Assembly (NCBI GenBank): GCA_046331705.1
Contig: JAXLQJ010000023.1
Location: 1 to 64,000 of the forward strand
Length of the DNA: 64,000 nt
From: JADJOY01 sp046331705 [NCBI: bacterium]
GTDB taxonomy: Bacteria > JADJOY01
Direction of reading: 5' to 3'
In this document: piece by piece, positions 53,116-63,100 of the stretch
Numbering within the stretch: the first letter of the stretch is position 1
How the letters are laid out: each line of letters begins with the position of its first letter
The notes under the pieces: model-generated
Told to the model about the DNA's origin: nothing
Seen by the model: only the letters and a program-made list of their open reading frames with translations
Databases searched by the model: none
Made by a program: the position numbers and the translations under genes

Positions 53116-55368
53116 TCAGCCAGGGCGTTCGGCGGAGCGCGCGGGAACGGAAACCTCCGTGCGAACGGCTCCCACTTGCACGATCGGCAGCTCGGGGGCG
53201 GCCTCTTCCGTGATCGCCTCGACGAGCGCGGGGTCGAGGCGCCGGTAGTTCCACGCCGCCTCGAGCTGGAACCGACAGTCGGGCACGCCGTCCGCGCACG
53301 CCAGCGGCGCGGCATCGAGGCGCACCTCGTGGGTGCCCTCCACCGGGATGCGACCGGAATCGACCACCTCGTGGACGGCCCACAGGCGGTGGTCGCGGAT
53401 CGTCTGGCCGTCGGCGTCGAGCAGCCGATCGCCGAGACGCGGCGCGCCGTCCGGGCCGTGGCTGCCGATGTCCAGCACCGCGCGCCCTTGCTCGTCGGTC
53501 GCGCGCACCGAGAGCCAGATCTGGAAGAGGTCGGTCGGGCCGACGGGAAAGACGTGGCCGAGGCGTCCCGAGTTCATGGTGCGAACCACCAGCGCGTCGC
53601 CGTCGAGGCGCGCCTCCAGCACCAGCAGCGGCCCTTGCTCGGTGTCGCGCCGGCGCGCCTGCGGCAGCGTGCGCTCGGTGCGCGGCGCGTGCTCGGCGAG
53701 CGGTAGCGGCACGGTTCCGGCGAGGGCCGTCACCACCTCGCGGACACCCGCGTCGCCGCCGGCGACGCTCGCCACGTAGGTGCTGCCGGCGAGGAAGCGG
53801 TGATCGCGAAACGGCGTCCCGTAGCGCCGCACGTAGAGCGTCATGTGACAGGAGGCGCAGCCGAGGCCGGCCCGCGCGGCGGGCGACTCGCGCCACGAGT
53901 CGTAGGGATTCTGCAGCACCTCGGTCATGCGGCCGTGGGTGGACGGTGCGAGGGTCTGGACGTGGCACGGTCGGCACGACTCGGGCTCGTGGATCGCGAA
54001 GCGATGCCGTTCCCGATGCCGTTCGAGCCGGCTCGTGATCAGCGTGTTGCGGATCAGCCGATCGCCGCCGAAGGCCCGCGTGAGCCCGGCGGAGACGCCT
54101 GGACGATCGATCCAGAGCTGGAACGAGTCGGCGCCGAGCGGGGTGACGTCGAACGCACCGTCGGCGCCGCCGCTGGGGCGGCTGCGATGACACGACACGC
54201 AATGGACGCCCGCCCGATACCCCTCGCTCTCGGTCACCGCCGCGAAGCTCGCGCCCACCGGGTCGCGTGCGTGCGGGGCGTGACAGCGCAGGCAAACCCG
54301 CTGCGCCTCCGAACCGCGCTCCTCGCCGAGACGGCGCAGCAAGCCCGTGAAGACCGGGTTGGTGGCGGCGTGCGCGTGCGACGAATGCGTCCAGCCTTCG
54401 ACGACGTCGGGATGGCAGGCCTCGCAGGTCGCGGGGACGAGCTCGCTGAAGCCGACGTCCATCGGCACCACGGCGGCGTCGTCGGTGCGAAAGCGCGGGA
54501 CGCGCGTGCCCACCCCGATCGCGAGGACGAGAGCGCCCGCGCAGGCGATGAGCAGCGCTGGCAGCCCGTGGCGCACCAGCGGCCGCGTCCACGGATAGCT
54601 GCGGCGCGGCGCGGTCTGCTGGCGGCGGCTGCGCGCTCGCGACGATTGGACGTGGGCGAGCACGAGCAGCAGCGCCACCCACGACGAGGCCACGTGAACG
54701 AGCCACGGCACGGGACGTCGCATCACCTCGGCGTAGGGCATCAGGCCGAAGGCGATGCCCGCGCCGCTCAGCGCGGCCACGAACGACGTCACCGTCGCGA
54801 GGCCGCCCAGCCCGCCGGGAGTGCGCGTCACGCGACCCGTGCCGCGCGCGATCACCCACACCAGCAGCGCGCCGATCAGGATCCCCGTGACGAGCACCAG
54901 CGGGGCGTTCTGGTCCGTGGCGACCGCGACCACCACGAAGATCAGCACCATGCCCGCGAGCCCGATCGCCGCCGACGCCGCTCGTCCCCAACCGCGCACG
55001 CGCGCCACCAGCAGCAGCAACCCGAGACACGCGAGCAGCAACAGCACGAGCTGAACGTTGTCGGAGCCGACGTTCAGCTTCTCACCGCTCGCGCGCCACA
55101 TCGCGATCACCACGACGGCCGCGGCCAGGAACGGCCAGCGCGGCGTCCCGCGCACGGGTCGCCAGGTCGACGAGAGCGTCTGCGCCAGGTGCAAGCCGAC
55201 GTAGACGATGCCCAGCGCGATGACCGCGCAACCGACCGCCAGATGAGCGAGCTGGAGGAATTGCAGCGCGAGCGCCGGCCGCGGTTGGCTCCAGGTGGCG
55301 GCACCGCTGAGCGCGAGGAAGAGCAGCAGGCCGCTCAACCACCCGCGAAGGCGCGCTTCCAGGCTCAA
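53116..55368 (-). CDS. Fused membrane b-type / pentaheme c-type cytochrome (copy 2)
   Basis: A 750-residue paralogue of the protein at 37954-40266, alike over its whole length. The His pairs are at 42/60 and 225/239 with the same spacings (18 and 14). The five CxxCH sites are at Cys315, 359, 390, 465 and 504. It lacks about 25 residues in the loop after helix two. The identical heme ligand pattern argues that both copies are functional. It is divergent from a pair of small membrane protein genes, 189 bases away. Confidence 0.82.
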   Translation of the reverse strand: MSLEARLRGWLSGLLLFLALSGAATWSQPRPALALQFLQLAHLAVGCAVIALGIVYVGLHLAQTLSSTWRPVRGTPRWPFLAAAVVVIAMWRASGEKLNVGSDNVQLVLLLLACLGLLLLVARVRGWGRAASAAIGLAGMVLIFVVVAVATDQNAPLVLVTGILIGALLVWVIARGTGRVTRTPGGLGGLATVTSFVAALSGAGIAFGLMPYAEVMRRPVPWLVHVASSWVALLLVLAHVQSSRARSRRQQTAPRRSYPWTRPLVRHGLPALLIACAGALVLAIGVGTRVPRFRTDDAAVVPMDVGFSELVPATCEACHPDVVEGWTHSSHAHAATNPVFTGLLRRLGEERGSEAQRVCLRCHAPHARDPVGASFAAVTESEGYRAGVHCVSCHRSRPSGGADGAFDVTPLGADSFQLWIDRPGVSAGLTRAFGGDRLIRNTLITSRLERHRERHRFAIHEPESCRPCHVQTLAPSTHGRMTEVLQNPYDSWRESPAARAGLGCASCHMTLYVRRYGTPFRDHRFLAGSTYVASVAGGDAGVREVVTALAGTVPLPLAEHAPRTERTLPQARRRDTEQGPLLVLEARLDGDALVVRTMNSGRLGHVFPVGPTDLFQIWLSVRATDEQGRAVLDIGSHGPDGAPRLGDRLLDADGQTIRDHRLWAVHEVVDSGRIPVEGTHEVRLDAAPLACADGVPDCRFQLEAAWNYRRLDPALVEAITEEAAPELPIVQVGAVRTEVSVPARSAERPG

Positions 55369-55557
55369 CGCGTGCCCGTCCCGGCGCGCGCGCTCGCGCG
55401 GCGATCCCGATCCCGAGCGTGGACGGTCATCGACGGAGCGGATCGGCGGGTTGGATTTCGCGAGCCTCCACGCGCCGAGAGTTTATGGCAATCTGCGCCC
55501 GCGGTCGCACGTTCGGCAGGCTCGCCGCTCGCGCGCTCGTCCACGAAAGGGGAGGAC

Positions 55558-55998
55558 GTGCCGAACGAAGCCCCAGCGCCTTCGGCTTCTGCGCAGCCGC
55601 AGCGTGGCGCGCTGCTGTCGACGATCGCCGTGCTGCTCGGGCTGCAGGCGATCTCGCACTTGACCATGTTCGCGCTGCACATGTGGCGCCCCAAGCTCGG
55701 CGTGGTCTTTCTCGGCGCTCGCTTCCACTCGATCCCGGGAAACCTCGTGGTGGGCGGTGCGCTCGGGGCGGTGCTGACGGCGTACGCGTACGGCCTGTGG
55801 AAGCTCAAGGCATGGGTGGTCCCGATCGCCGCGGGTTACGCGCTCTACATGCCCGTCAACCTCACGGTCTATTGGTTTCTTCACCCGGAGATCGCACAGG
55901 ATCGGGTCTTCTTCTGGCTCGCGTATCACGTCGTGTTGTTGCTCGGTTTCGTGGGGGCGGGGCTTCACGTGATCCAGCACCGCGATCGATTCCAATGA
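55558..55998 (+). CDS. Small four-helix membrane protein
   Basis: A 146-residue protein starting at GTG, chosen for the strong GGGGAGG just upstream (55549-55555). About four hydrophobic helices follow a short polar N-terminus, with HLTMFALHMW and HVVLLLGFVGAGLHVIQH providing conserved-looking histidines. I recognise no family. It overlaps the PSSGG membrane protein by ATGA and is absent from the first cytochrome locus. Confidence 0.6.
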   Translation: MPNEAPAPSASAQPQRGALLSTIAVLLGLQAISHLTMFALHMWRPKLGVVFLGARFHSIPGNLVVGGALGAVLTAYAYGLWKLKAWVVPIAAGYALYMPVNLTVYWFLHPEIAQDRVFFWLAYHVVLLLGFVGAGLHVIQHRDRFQ

Positions 55999-56735
55999 GC
56001 GGCGCGCGGGACACGACGTCGAGCGTGCGGGCGCTCGCGCTCGACGTTCGGTGGCTGCGCTGGGTCCGCTGGGGCTCGGTCGCGCTCATCCTGGGCACGC
56101 TGATTCCCTCGAGCGGCGGCCACGTCATGTGGCTCAACATGCACGTGCTGACCCGTTACGCCCTCGCCATCGCGCCGCCGCGCATCGAGCCGGATCGCGC
56201 GAGCTTCCTGTTCCTGTTCGGCGCGTGCTCGTGGACCATCGCGCTCAGCGGGTGGCTGGGGCTGTGGATCGCCCGCAACGCCCAAGCTCACGCCGCCTCG
56301 CCGAGCGCGGGGCTCGAACGATGGTCGCGCCGTCTCTTCCTCTTCTCGTGGCTCGCGCCGTGCTCGTTCGTCGCGCTCTACACCTGGCGCTTCCACGGCT
56401 TCAGCGTCCCCGCCGCGGCGCTCATCGTCGCCGCGCATCTGGCGCTGGGGTGGCGCGTGAGCGCCCATGCCCGGCAGCAGGCGGACCGCTGGCTCGCCGT
56501 CCTCGCGTACGCGCTCTTGCCGGCGGGGGTCTCGCTCTTCGGCTGGATCTGCATCGCGATCATCTTCCTCTTCTGTCCGGACGTGATCTTCGCCCACGGA
56601 ATCCTGCTCGGCGGCCTGGGGGCGGCGGCGCTGCTCGGCGGGCTCGCGCGACGGTGGCGGGAGCGAAACGCCCTCCAGCGGAGCGCGGACGCCACGCGCG
56701 ACGGCGCGGTCGCGGCGGTCGCCGCGGGCCCGTGA
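55995..56735 (+). CDS. Polytopic membrane protein with PSSGG-VMW motif (copy 2)
   Basis: A 246-residue paralogue of the protein at 40339-41070, with about six TM helices and the same motif order: IPSSGGHVMWLNM, then GACSWTIALSGWLGL, then YTWRFH. Its duplication together with the fused cytochrome suggests a two-protein membrane module. Here it lies divergent from the cytochrome rather than just upstream of it. No enzymatic motif is recognised. Confidence 0.7.
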   Translation: MSGARDTTSSVRALALDVRWLRWVRWGSVALILGTLIPSSGGHVMWLNMHVLTRYALAIAPPRIEPDRASFLFLFGACSWTIALSGWLGLWIARNAQAHAASPSAGLERWSRRLFLFSWLAPCSFVALYTWRFHGFSVPAAALIVAAHLALGWRVSAHARQQADRWLAVLAYALLPAGVSLFGWICIAIIFLFCPDVIFAHGILLGGLGAAALLGGLARRWRERNALQRSADATRDGAVAAVAAGP

Positions 56736-56786
56736 GGCGCGAGCGTCGCAGCCGCGGCGTCGCATGACGGTCGTCTCGGGCTGGCG

Positions 56787-58076
56787 ATGACGCTGGTATT
56801 GCTCACCCCCGGCACCGGCACGTTCTATTGCGGCAGCTGCATCCGCGACGACGGCTTGGCGCGAGGGCTGGCGCGCGCCGGCCGCGACGTGTGGATGGTG
56901 CCGCTCTACCTGCCTCAGGTGACGGAGGTGGAGAGCACGGTCGCCGACGCGCCGATCTGCTTCGGCGGGATCAACGTCTACCTGCAACAACACTCGGCGC
57001 TCTTCCGGCGGACTCCTGCGTGGATCGATCGGCTCCTCGACCAGCCCTGGCTGCTGCGCGCGGCGGCGAGCCTCTCGGACATGACCAACACCGCCGCGCA
57101 CGGACCGCTCACGGTGTCGATGCTGCGCGGCGAAGAGGGCAATCAACGCAAGGCGCTGGACCAGCTGCTGAGCTTGCTCGCCGATCATCGGCCGCCGCCG
57201 ACCGCGGTGTGCCTCTCGAACGCGTTGCTGGTGGGATTGGCGCGGCGGCTACGCGAGGAGCTGCGCGTGCCGGTGGTGGTCACGCTGCAGGGCGAGGACG
57301 CGTTCCTGGATTCGCTGGCCGAGCCGGACCGCGCGTCGGCGTGGGAGGAGATGGGCTTGCGCATTCGCGACGTCGATGCGCTGGTCGCCGTGAGTCGCTA
57401 CTACGGTGACGCCATGCAGCAACGCCTCGGCTTCGACCGCGCGAAGCTCCACGTCATCCACAACGGCATCGACGTCGACGGTTACGAGCCGGCGGCGGCG
57501 GACCCGGCCCCGCCGGTGCTCGGCTACCTGGCGCGCCTCACGGCGGGCAAGGGCCTCGACCGTCTCGCGGAGGCGTTCCTCGTGCTCAGGAAGCGCCCGG
57601 AGCTCGCGGGTCTGCGGCTGCACGTGGCCGGCTCCATCGCGCCCGGCGACGAGGCGTACCTGGAGAGCGTGCGGCAGCGGCTGAGCTCCGCCGGCGCGGC
57701 ACCCGACGTCGAGATCCGAACCAACCTGAGCCTCGCCGAGAAGCAGGCATTCCTCCGCTCGTTCTCGGTGCTGTGCGTGCCGGCGACCTACGGCGAGTCG
57801 TTCGGCCTCTACCTGCTGGAAGCGTGGGCGAGCGGCGTGCCTGTCGTTCAACCGCCGGTCGCGTCGTTTCCCGAGCTCGTCGCAGCGACCGGCGGTGGCC
57901 GGCTCGCCGAGAGCGCCGAGCCGGAGGCCCTGGCGGCGGCGCTCGGCGCGCTGCTCGCGGACCCCGCCGAGCGGCGTGAGCTCGGCCGTCTGGGGCGCGC
58001 CGCGGTGCTCGAGCGGTTCACCCTCGATCGCATGACGCGCGAGTTCCTGGCGCTCGTCGACGGGCTCGCGCGATGA
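56787..58076 (+). CDS. GT4-family glycosyltransferase
   Basis: A 429-residue retaining GT-B enzyme. The N-terminal domain starts with TPGTGTFYCGSCIRDD, an unusual Cys-containing donor/acceptor loop. The C-terminal domain has GYLARLTAGKGLDRL and YGESFGLYLLEAWASGVPVV, with the conserved E-x7-E region for the nucleotide sugar. It likely adds a hexose to a lipid, peptide or small molecule. Next genes encode an adenylating enzyme and an exporter. Confidence 0.85.
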   Translation: MTLVLLTPGTGTFYCGSCIRDDGLARGLARAGRDVWMVPLYLPQVTEVESTVADAPICFGGINVYLQQHSALFRRTPAWIDRLLDQPWLLRAAASLSDMTNTAAHGPLTVSMLRGEEGNQRKALDQLLSLLADHRPPPTAVCLSNALLVGLARRLREELRVPVVVTLQGEDAFLDSLAEPDRASAWEEMGLRIRDVDALVAVSRYYGDAMQQRLGFDRAKLHVIHNGIDVDGYEPAAADPAPPVLGYLARLTAGKGLDRLAEAFLVLRKRPELAGLRLHVAGSIAPGDEAYLESVRQRLSSAGAAPDVEIRTNLSLAEKQAFLRSFSVLCVPATYGESFGLYLLEAWASGVPVVQPPVASFPELVAATGGGRLAESAEPEALAAALGALLADPAERRELGRLGRAAVLERFTLDRMTREFLALVDGLAR

Positions 58077-58137
58077 TCGGCGCGCGGCACCTGCACCCGC
58101 CAGCCGAGCCCCGGCGCTCGACCCACCCGGCCTCCCG

Positions 58138-59448
58138 ATGATGCGTACGCCCACGCTCGCCGAGCAACGCGCACGAATCGAGCAAGACCAGCTCGCGCGG
58201 CTGCGCGCGCTGGTGCGAGAGCTGGTGCCCGCCAACCCGTTCTGGACCGCGCGGCTCGCCGCGGCCGGCCTGGATCTCGCGATCCCGAGCCTCGCCGAGC
58301 TGCGGCGATTGCCGCTCGTGCGCAAGTCGGAGATCGTCGCCGACCACGCGGCGCACCCGCCCTTCGGCTCCAATCTGAGCGCGCCGATCGCGGACTACAC
58401 CCGCGTCCACTACACCAGCGGCACCACCGCCGAGCCGCTCGCGTGGCCCGACACCGCCGCGAGCTGGCAATGGATGCTCGAGAGCTGGAAGCGGATCTTC
58501 CGCGCTGCCGGCGTGGCGCGCGGCGACCGGATCTTCTTCGCGTTCTCGTTCGGCCCCTTCCTCGGCTTCTGGGCGGCGTTCGACGCCGCCACCCAGCTCG
58601 GCGTGCAATGCCTGAGCGGCGGCGGCATGAGCTCGCAGAAGCGCCTGCACGCCATGGTGCGCGCGCAGTCGACGGTGCTCTGCTCGACTCCCACCTACGC
58701 GCTCCACCTGGTCGAGACCGCGCGTCAGCTCGGCCTGGATCCGAGTGCCTTGCGGCTGCGCACCGCGATCGTGGCGGGAGAGCCCGGCGGCAGCGTGGCC
58801 GCCGTGCGCCGTGCGATCCGGGCCGGGCTCGGTGCCGAGGTCTTCGATCATCACGGCATGACGGAGGTCGGGCCGGTGAGCTACCAATGCCCCGCTCGAG
58901 CCGGCACCCTGCGCATCCTCGAGACCTCGTATCTCGCCGAGGTGATCGACCCGGCGAGCGAGGAGCCGGTGGCTCCGGGCGGCGAGGGCGAGCTGGTGCT
59001 CACGACGCTCGGTCGTGCGGCTTGTCCCATGCTCCGCTATCGCACCGGCGATCTGGTGCGGCCGGTGCTCGTCGACGAGGACGGCGGCGGCGAGGGGCCT
59101 CATCTGGCGCTCGCGGGCGGCGTGCTGGGCCGCACCGACGACGTGGTGATCGTGCGCGGCGTGAACGTCCATCCGAGCGCCGTCGACGAGATCGTCCGCG
59201 CCGTCGACGGCGTGGCCGAGTACCGCGTGCAGGTCGGGACGCGCCACGCGATGACCGAGCTCACGCTGGAGGTCGAGCCGCTGGAATCGGCGCAACCCGA
59301 GCTGCTGCGCGCCACACTCGAGGAGCGCTTGCAACGCATCCTCTCGCTCCGCATCCCGGTGACGTTGACCGCTGCGGGCGCGCTGCCGCGCTTCGAGCTC
59401 AAGGCGCGCCGCTGGGTGCGCCGCCCGCCCACCGAGCCCGCGCCGTGA
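58138..59448 (+). CDS. PaaK / coenzyme F390 synthetase-like AMP-forming ligase
   Basis: A 436-residue member of the ANL adenylating enzymes close to phenylacetate-CoA ligase and CoF synthetase. The P-loop HYTSGTTAEP is near 92-101, DHHGMTEVG near 239, and LRYRTGD near 300; a short C-terminal domain has GVNVHPSAVDEI. It would activate a carboxylic acid as an acyl-AMP. The substrate is unknown. Its stop overlaps the ABC ATPase start (GTGA). Confidence 0.82.
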   Translation: MMRTPTLAEQRARIEQDQLARLRALVRELVPANPFWTARLAAAGLDLAIPSLAELRRLPLVRKSEIVADHAAHPPFGSNLSAPIADYTRVHYTSGTTAEPLAWPDTAASWQWMLESWKRIFRAAGVARGDRIFFAFSFGPFLGFWAAFDAATQLGVQCLSGGGMSSQKRLHAMVRAQSTVLCSTPTYALHLVETARQLGLDPSALRLRTAIVAGEPGGSVAAVRRAIRAGLGAEVFDHHGMTEVGPVSYQCPARAGTLRILETSYLAEVIDPASEEPVAPGGEGELVLTTLGRAACPMLRYRTGDLVRPVLVDEDGGGEGPHLALAGGVLGRTDDVVIVRGVNVHPSAVDEIVRAVDGVAEYRVQVGTRHAMTELTLEVEPLESAQPELLRATLEERLQRILSLRIPVTLTAAGALPRFELKARRWVRRPPTEPAP

Positions 59449-60128
59449 GCGCCCCGCTGGTGCAGCTCGACGACGTGGTGCGGCGCTTCGACGGCGAGGC
59501 CGGCTCGCAGATCGTCCTCGACGGCGTGAGCTTCACGCTCGAGCGCGGCGCGGCGGTGGCGATCCAGGGCCCGTCGGGAGGTGGCAAGAGCACGCTGCTC
59601 AACCTCGTCGGCGCGCTCGATCGGCCCACCTCCGGACGCGTGATCCTCGACGGCGAGTCGCTGGGCGATCTCGACGACGACGCGCGCGCTCGCGTTCGCG
59701 CCACCAAGATCGGCTTCGTCTTCCAGGAGCACCACCTGCTGCCGCAATGCACAGCGTTCGAGAACGTGCTGGTGCCGACGCTGGCGCGTGGCCGCGCCGC
59801 GAGCGCCGAGGCCATGGCCCGCGCCGAGGCGCTGCTCGAGCGCGTCGGCCTCGCCGACCACGCCCGCAAGCGCCCGCACCAGCTCTCGGGCGGACAGCGG
59901 CAGCGCGTCGCGGTCGTGCGCGCGTTGATCAACGAGCCGATGCTGCTGCTCGCCGACGAGCCCACCGGCTCGTTGGACCGCGCCGCCGCCGAGACGCTGG
60001 TCGAGCTGCTGGTGGAGCTCAATCGCGATCGCCAGCTCGCGCTGCTGGTCGCCACTCACGCGACCGAGGTGGCCGCGCGGGTGGGGAAGACGCTGCACCT
60101 CGGCGACGGGCAGCTTCGACCCGAGTGA
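59445..60128 (+). CDS. LolD/MacB-type ABC transporter ATPase
   Basis: A 227-residue nucleotide-binding subunit. Walker A is GPSGGGKST, the Q loop is VFQEHHLLPQ, the signature is LSGGQRQRV, and Walker B is LLADEP followed by TGSLD. These are features of the LolD/MacB/FtsE branch, which pairs with FtsX-type permeases. GTG start in a GTGA overlap. It is followed 13 bases later by such a permease. Confidence 0.9.
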   Translation: MSAPLVQLDDVVRRFDGEAGSQIVLDGVSFTLERGAAVAIQGPSGGGKSTLLNLVGALDRPTSGRVILDGESLGDLDDDARARVRATKIGFVFQEHHLLPQCTAFENVLVPTLARGRAASAEAMARAEALLERVGLADHARKRPHQLSGGQRQRVAVVRALINEPMLLLADEPTGSLDRAAAETLVELLVELNRDRQLALLVATHATEVAARVGKTLHLGDGQLRPE

Positions 60129-60141
60129 TCCGAGGCCGCGC

Positions 60142-63100
60142 ATGCACGGCTGGCGACTGATCCTGCGCGCGCTGGTCCACCACCGGCGCACGCACCTCGG
60201 CATCGGCGCGGGCGTCGCGGTGGCGGCGGCCATCTTGGTCGGCGCGCTCGCGGTCGGCGATTCGCTCCGCGCCAGCCTCGAGGAGCAGGCGCTCCGGCGC
60301 GTCGGCCGCGTGCGCTGGGCGATGCACACCGGCGATCGGCCGTTCACCGACGAGCTCGCCGCGCGACTGAGCGAGGCGCTGGCCACCAGCGACGAGCCCG
60401 CCACCGCGGCGCTTTCGATCGAGGGCGTGGCCATCGCCGACGGCGGGCGCCGGCGCGCTCCCGAGGTGCGCGTGCTCGGCATCGACCCGTCGTTCTGGGC
60501 GCTCGGTGGGGTCGCGCCCCGAGGCCCGCGCGCCGCCGACGGCGCGGTGATCAATCGAGAGCTCGCGGCGGCGCTCGCGGTGGCGGCGGGTGACGAGCTC
60601 CTGCTGCGCGTCGCCAAGCCCAGCGCCTTGCCGCGGGACGTGCCGCTCGCCAGCGACGACGAGGCCAGCGTCACGCTGCGGGTCACGGTGGAAGAGGTGA
60701 TCGACGGCGCATCGTTCGGCGACTTCGACCTCGCGGCAGCGCCGACGGCGCCGCGGAACGTCTTCGTCGATCGGCGGCTGCTGCAGCGACGGGTGGGGCT
60801 CGTCGGGCGCAGCAACCTGGTGCTCGTCGCCGGCGACGTGGCGCGCACAGCGCTCGTTTCCGGCGGGAGCGCGAGCGCGCCCTCCGGAACCGTGGTTCCG
60901 GAGGCGCTGGCCCGCGGCTGGCGCCTCGAGGATGCCGGAGCGCGGTTGCGTCGGCTCGCACCGGAGGGACCGTGGGACCTGGCGAGCGACCGGGTCTTCC
61001 TCGCCGACGCGCTCGCCGACGCGGCCCAGCGAGCCGCGCCGAGTCGCGCGGCGTCGACGTATTTCGTGAGCTCCATCGAGGCAGCGAACGGCAAGCTCAC
61101 GCGCTACGCGATGGTCACCGCGTACGACCCCGCGGCCGAACCGCAAGCGCCACCCGCGCCCGTTCCCGCGACGCTCGCCCCCGACGAGATCGTGGTCACC
61201 CGCTGGCTGGCGGCGCAGCTCGCGGTGAGCGTGGGCGATCCGCTCACCCTTCGTTATTGGGTCTTCGACCTGAGCCGGCGGTTGCGCGAAGCGGTGGCCA
61301 CCTTCCGGGTCGCTGCCGTGGTCGAGGACGAAGCTCCCGGCGGAGATCGCGACCTGATGCCGGATCTGCCCGGCCTCACGGACGTCGCGAGCCCGCTCGA
61401 CTGGGCGCCGGCACCCGAGCTGGGCGTGCGCGTGGAGCGGATCAGCGCGGCCGAGACCGCGTACTGGCACGCGCATCGCGGCGCACCGAAGGCGTTCGTG
61501 AGCGCCGCCTGGGCGCGCCGCGACGGCGCGTGGCGGACGCCTTACGGCGACGTGACCTCGGTGCGCCTCGCCGCGGGTGTGGCGGAGGCGTCGTTGCGCG
61601 AGGCCATTCGCGAGCGGATCGGCGATCCGGCGCGCCTCGGCCTCGGTTTCGCGCCGGTTCGGGAGCTCGCCCTCGGCGCCAGTCGCCAAGGGGTGGCGTC
61701 GTATTTCGGCTATCTCTTCGTCGGGCTGAGCATCTTCGTGATCGTGGCCGCCATCACGCTGATCGCGTTGCTCTTCTCGTTCCACGTCGAGCAGCGCACC
61801 GACGAGATCGGCACGTTGCTGGCCCTCGGCTTCCGACCGGCGGGCGTCGCGCGGCTCTTCGTCGGCGAGGGGCTCGCCGTGGCGGTGGTGGGCGCGCTCG
61901 TGGGCTTGCCCGCGGGAGGGCTCTACGCCGCCGCGATGCTCGCGGCGCTGTCCGGCCGCTGGGCCGAGGCGGTCGCTCGGACCCCGCTCACGTTCCACGT
62001 CGCCCCCGCCACACCGGTCCTCGGCTTGGTCGCGACCGTGGTCGTGGCGACGATCGCGATGGCTCGCGTGTTGAAGCACCGGCTCCGTCTGGATGCGCAC
62101 ACGCTGATGTCGGCGCGCTTCGGCTCGTTCGAGAGCGCGGGTATGTCGCGACGGCGCGCGCGGGTGGTCGCGGCGGCGTGCGCCACGGCGGCGGTGGTCT
62201 TGGCGTCGCGCGGGCTGGGCGCGGACGCCGCCGGCGCCACCGGATTCTTCTTCGGCGCCGGCACGCTCATGCTCCTGGCCTCGCTCTACGCGGCGGCGGC
62301 GTTCTTGCGCCCACCCGACCGCATCCACTCGCGTCCGATCACCTTCCTCGCCCTCGGCCGGCTGAGCGGCGGCCGCCGCCTGACGCGCTCGCTGGCCACC
62401 CTCGGCATGCTCGCGAGCGGGATGTTCCTGGTGGTCGCGGTGAACGCGTTCCGTCAGGGCGACGACTCCACGATCGGCACCGGCGGGTTCGCGATGTTCG
62501 CCAGGACCTCCATCCCCGTCGCACACGACCTCGGCAGCGCAGCGGGCGTGGCTCGTCTCGGGCTCGATGCGTTTCCCGGCGTCCGCTTCCTGCCGTTTCG
62601 GCTGCGCGACGGCGACGAGGCAAGCTGCCGGAACCTCAATCAGCCGAAGCGGCCGCTCGTCCTCGGCGTGGATGCCGCGGCCATCCAGGCACGCAATCCG
62701 TTCCGGTTCGCGCGCACGCTCACGCCGGTCTCCCAGCCCTGGTCGTTGCTCGCGCGCCAGGACGAGCCGGACGTGGTGCCGGGCGTCGTCGACGACGCGG
62801 TCGCGCAATGGGTCCTCAAGGTGGGGCTCGGCGACACCCTCGCGTACGTCGACGAGGCGGGGCGGCCGTTTCGAATCCGCATCGTGGGGACCCTCGCGAG
62901 CTCGATCCTGCAGGGTTACGTGGTGATCGACGCGCGTGCCTTCGCGGCGCGCTTTCCGTCGATCGCGGGCAATCGCGTCTTCCTCGTCGATCTGCCGAGC
63001 GCCGAATACGCGGCGTTCGATCGGCGTCTGAAGGAGTCGGCGCTCGAGGACTACGGACTCACGACCGTGCCGGCGAGCGAGCGGCTCGCGGCGTTCGAGG

